From JASFTV01 sp050050615 (GTDB lineage: Bacteria > Desulfobacterota > DSM-4660 > Desulfatiglandales > HGW-15), in the NCBI GenBank assembly GCA_050050615.1, contig JASFTV010000036.1, forward strand, positions 1-16,676: a stretch of DNA of 16,676 nucleotides, written 5' to 3'. The notes under the pieces were generated by a model, which saw only the letters and a list, made by a program, of their open reading frames with translations, did no database searches and had not been told where the DNA came from. This document shows, piece after piece, positions 14,275 through 16,676 of this stretch; position 1 is the first letter of the stretch, and each line of letters opens with the position of its first letter. A program made the position numbers and the translations under genes.

Positions 14275-15606
14275 TCAATTTCGCTTGGCCGTTCGAAAAT
14301 GCAAGACTTCTGGAGATGTCTTTCGGTTACTTGAAAACCTCCAACGCCTGATCAATGCCCTGTATTCCTCAATCAGGGCGTCAGCAACATTTGACCAACT
14401 AAATCTAACAACAGATGCGCGAATGGCCTCAGCGGGTCGCACCTCTTCGTGTGCTTTTGAAACAAATCCCCGTATCTTTTTTGCGAGTAAACGGGGGGTC
14501 GTGTTTGTCAATACGCACCCTGTCTCACCTTCGCGAACGATAACCTCCATGGCCCCCACGTTCGTTGCTACCACTGGCGTTCCACAAGCCAGAGATTCTA
14601 GGGCTACCAGCCCAAAGCTTTCGTGCTGAGAGGGGACAACCAGGACGTCTGCTGCACTGTAATAAGGAGGCAGATCTTCTTGTTCTACCCTTCCCGCAAA
14701 GGCTACAGCATTCTGAACACCCAACTCCTTGGACAGCCTTTGTAGTTTCTGAGACTCAGGTTCGTTACGCCCATCGCCGCCGATGATCACCACCTTGAGT
14801 GGCTGAATGTGTTGCAGATAGGTCATGGCCGCCAACAACCTGTCTATTCGCTTTAGTGGCGAGAACCTGCCTACATACAACACGATTCTGTCATTTTGAT
14901 TAAAGCCCAGTTGTTGCCGAGCCTTTGCCTTGTCCACAGGTCGGAACAGATCCAGGTTTACGCCGCAAGGTACCACCCCAATATTCTCTGGAGGGGCGCT
15001 ATAATGCCGCATTAGTTCTCCCTTTTCTCTTTCCGTGGAAGCGATGATACGGTCGGAGGTTCTAACCAATTGCTTTTCAATGGCTAGGCGAAGCACGGGC
15101 TCTTCCTCCCCTACACCGATGACGTTTTTTACCGCTCCGAGAGTGTGGAACATCAAAATATGGGGAACATCCCAGCACTCTTGCGCCCAGTTCCCAATCC
15201 GACCAGATAGCCAATAGTGGCTGTGTACCAGATCGTATTGAAGGCCCTCGCGCTTTGTGAAGTTCTCTAATGCACAGGAGAAATCGGGAAGATGGGGATA
15301 AATTGCCAATTTGTGCATATCTCCATTGTTTCCTGCTCTCAGATGGATGAGTCGCACACGATCATCCAGTTCTATAATCTGACTATCTTTTGGATCGTGG
15401 CTACGGGTATAGACATCTACCTGATGTCCCCGGCTTCCCAGTTCCCGAGCAAGTTCTCGGATATAGACGTTCATACCTCCGCTGTCTTTAGTCCCCAACT
15501 CACCTATAGGGCAGGAATGGATGCTGAGCATCGCTATTCTTAAGTGCTCAGCTTCCGTCGAAACTGCATTTCTGAATAGTGCTGGTCTAAAGTTCAAGGT
15601 TCTCAT
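14275..15606 (-). CDS. GT4 family retaining glycosyltransferase, MshA-like
   Basis: This 443-residue protein is full length for a two-Rossmann GT-B enzyme. The N-terminal domain has GTKDSGGMNVY (38-48) and HSHYWLSG (128-135). The C-terminal domain has GRFSPLKRID (246-255) and the E-x7-E nucleotide-sugar motif (E329 to E337, in ESFGLVALE). It resembles MshA, which joins GlcNAc from UDP-GlcNAc to inositol-1-phosphate. The acceptor residues I recall for Corynebacterium MshA (N25, K78, Y110, T134, R154) have counterparts N46, K99, Y131, T155 and R173; K-to-Y (32) and Y-to-T (24) spacings are identical. ATG 15606 has GAGG about 5 nt upstream. The GGMNVY motif argues against BshA. Other MshA-like enzymes act in exopolysaccharide or sucrose-phosphate pathways, so the acceptor remains to be shown. 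Confidence 0.9.
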   Translation of the reverse strand: MRTLNFRPALFRNAVSTEAEHLRIAMLSIHSCPIGELGTKDSGGMNVYIRELARELGSRGHQVDVYTRSHDPKDSQIIELDDRVRLIHLRAGNNGDMHKLAIYPHLPDFSCALENFTKREGLQYDLVHSHYWLSGRIGNWAQECWDVPHILMFHTLGAVKNVIGVGEEEPVLRLAIEKQLVRTSDRIIASTEREKGELMRHYSAPPENIGVVPCGVNLDLFRPVDKAKARQQLGFNQNDRIVLYVGRFSPLKRIDRLLAAMTYLQHIQPLKVVIIGGDGRNEPESQKLQRLSKELGVQNAVAFAGRVEQEDLPPYYSAADVLVVPSQHESFGLVALESLACGTPVVATNVGAMEVIVREGETGCVLTNTTPRLLAKKIRGFVSKAHEEVRPAEAIRASVVRFSWSNVADALIEEYRALIRRWRFSSNRKTSPEVLHFRTAKRN

Positions 15607-15927
15607 TCAACCTCACTTACTGAGCAGAGCATTAAATTGTTTACGGAGAAAGATCCCTGGTGATGGTCGGGACCATGAAGTCTTTTCTGTAGTGACTGTC
15701 GAAGATCCCGCTGCCTCATAGCGGGGGTGGGAGGGCGCCGTCCTTTTCGCGACTTGTCTATGGGGGAAACCGCAGCTCCGCCAACGGCGGAGAATGCGGA
15801 GGGCCTCCGGCTCGTAGAGCCTACGCCTCGGAGAGGGCAAAACTCCCCCGTAGGCAAGTCGCTGAAAAGACCAGCCCGGGAGCCTCGGAACGAAAGAAAA
15901 GACTTCATGGCCCTTATTCATTCCATG
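15607..15927. other. 321-bp gene-free gap mostly filled by a structured element
   Basis: The gap separates two minus-strand genes. About 245 bp of it is the inverted-repeat element at 15669-15913; only 62 bp on the glycosyltransferase side and 14 bp on the other side lie outside. Frames crossing it on either strand follow the palindromic sequence and look non-coding. Confidence 0.65.
15669..15913. mobile_element. MITE-like highly structured inverted-repeat element
   Basis: The ends are a perfect 16-bp inverted repeat, CCATGAAGTCTTTTCT (15673-15688) and its complement (15895-15910), extending three more pairs past a single-base bulge. Inside is a second inverted repeat of 25 bp (15743-15767 with 15844-15869; two mismatches, one bulge). 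The apex holds perfect small hairpins: CTCCGCC-aac-GGCGGAG (15776-15792), CGGAGG-g-CCTCCG (15797-15809) and GGCTC-gta-GAGCC (15809-15821). A side hairpin CCCGCT/AGCGGG lies at 15707-15725. There is no transposase and no clear target duplication. It could be a non-autonomous transposable element, a REP-type repeat or a structured RNA. Confidence 0.6.
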
Positions 15928-16674
15928 TCAACTATTTTGTACTCCCTTTGTAAGTCGTATTTGGAATCTGTACAAGGGGACCTCTTTACCCCCCAAACGA
16001 TGTTTATAAGCTTCAGCGCCTTTCAGGAAGTCATACTTTTTTCTGCCTTTTTGGATGCTGTCTTTGATGCTGAGCGCTTTGCAGAGCACGCCCACACCCA
16101 GAGAACTGAATCGGTCATCATAGCCGCTGTTGTAAAGATAGATGGTGGAATTGTAATCAAAACACATCGCTGCAGCTGCGGGTGTTTTGTCCAACTCCAG
16201 AATATAAAGTCTCAACATATTCACTTCAGCCATGGCCTCCGCCAGTGAATCAAAAAACGAAGCCATCCTTGGAGCCATAAAGGCCGCCTTATCTTCTCTG
16301 CTTCGTCCGAATAAGGTAAAGAAGGTACCCATTACATCCCTGACCTCTCTAATGTCCGCGACAACTCGGTAGTTTATGCTGGCCGCCTCATGTAATCTCC
16401 TGAACTTGCGTTTTATTTCATGCCGTTGTTTTCCACTTAACATGAGCAGGTACTCGTCCCAGGTGGCAGGCAAATCCAATTCCAGCCCAACATCCTCTCG
16501 GTTGCGAGAAACCTCGCATCCCCGGTCCCGTGCCACCTCGGCAAGATCAGTAAACACCGTCGAGTCAGGGCGCAAAGGCCTCAAATCCAGGTGTGTGACA
16601 CCTTGCTTGCCTAAGTGGTCGAGCAGGACACCGAAAAACTCCTGCCCCCTTCCGGGACTGACAATAAAGTCCAG
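15928..16674 (-). CDS. CelD/BcsL-type GNAT acetyltransferase, partial (N-terminus missing)
   Basis: The minus-strand frame is open from the right edge to a TGA at 15928-15930, giving 248 residues of the C-terminal part; codons upstream of an internal TTG (16584) continue in the same frame with sensible protein, so the gene begins outside the window. The segment GKQRHEIKRKFRRL (81-94 in the visible part), after a LDLP...WDEYL stretch, is characteristic of the CelD/FemAB-like acetyltransferase superfamily. A GNAT-like core follows (LYILELDKTPAAAAM and YLYNSGYD regions). These proteins acylate sugars or peptides in surface-polymer pathways. It shares strand with the glycosyltransferase but a structured element lies between them. 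It is the best argument that the cluster serves exopolysaccharide rather than thiol synthesis. Confidence 0.78.
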   Translation of the reverse strand: MDFIVSPGRGQEFFGVLLDHLGKQGVTHLDLRPLRPDSTVFTDLAEVARDRGCEVSRNREDVGLELDLPATWDEYLLMLSGKQRHEIKRKFRRLHEAASINYRVVADIREVRDVMGTFFTLFGRSREDKAAFMAPRMASFFDSLAEAMAEVNMLRLYILELDKTPAAAAMCFDYNSTIYLYNSGYDDRFSSLGVGVLCKALSIKDSIQKGRKKYDFLKGAEAYKHRLGGKEVPLYRFQIRLTKGVQNS

Positions 16675-16676
16675 GT

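Noticed and set aside
14275..15606. BshA (bacillithiol GlcNAc-malate synthase)
   Set aside because: The GGMNVY and HSHYW motifs and the conserved K/Y/T/R acceptor set fit MshA-type enzymes better, and the tandem GNAT neighbour has no bacillithiol counterpart.
15727..16248. 173-codon plus-strand frame and two ~100-codon minus frames over the inverted-repeat element
   Set aside because: The plus frame runs through the palindromic element and then antisense to the CelD-type gene; the minus frames are translations of the palindromes.

Overview
The window looks like chromosomal DNA from an anaerobic or microaerophilic Gram-negative bacterium. A sulfate-reducer-like deltaproteobacterium (Desulfobacterota) is my best guess. 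This rests on an Hcp of the strict-anaerobe [4Fe-4S] type preceded by a TTGAC-N4-GTCAA palindrome of the HcpR class, on the mix of P-type copper ATPase, SpoIIE phosphatase and CelD-type acetyltransferase genes, and on the period-7 intergenic repeats. No rRNA, tRNA, CRISPR array or intact insertion sequence was found. Both ends cut through a gene.

Left part (1-5640, all genes on the minus strand): a nitrosative-stress unit, hcp followed by a zinc-ribbon/HD-domain phosphohydrolase that runs off the left edge, and a copper-export unit, a CopZ-like chaperone followed by CopA. The 528-bp gap between hcp and copA holds the HcpR-like site, an A/T tract, a four-copy heptamer repeat and a zone dense in dyads. 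The copZ-copA gap holds a compact three-stem palindromic element.

Middle part (5829-11539, plus strand): a good sigma70-type promoter and a ~190-nt leader with a terminator-like hairpin precede five genes. They encode an RsbW/SpoIIAB-type ATP-binding kinase, a STAS/SiaC-like small protein, a two-part protein with a PhcB-like SAM-dependent methyltransferase module, a membrane SpoIIE-type PP2C phosphatase, and a membrane class III nucleotidyl cyclase. Phosphatase and cyclase share a recognisably related six-helix membrane sensor domain. I read this as a self-contained partner-switching signalling operon whose outputs may be a methylated small molecule and a cyclic nucleotide rather than a sigma factor, because none is present in the window.

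Right part (11851-end): a glyoxalase-II-like metallo-beta-lactamase-fold hydrolase (+), a short PIG-L/LmbE deacetylase (-), a tandem double-GNAT acetyltransferase (+), a MshA-like GT4 glycosyltransferase (-) and a CelD/BcsL-type acetyltransferase (-, cut by the right edge). The glycosyltransferase, deacetylase and double-GNAT set parallels MshA, MshB and MshD of mycothiol synthesis. The glycosyltransferase keeps the residues I recall as the inositol-phosphate pocket of MshA, at matching spacing. No MshC-type cysteine ligase is in the window, and an exopolysaccharide role remains possible. A 38-bp nested palindrome lies between the divergent deacetylase and acetyltransferase starts. A ~245-bp highly structured MITE-like element lies between the glycosyltransferase and the CelD-type gene.
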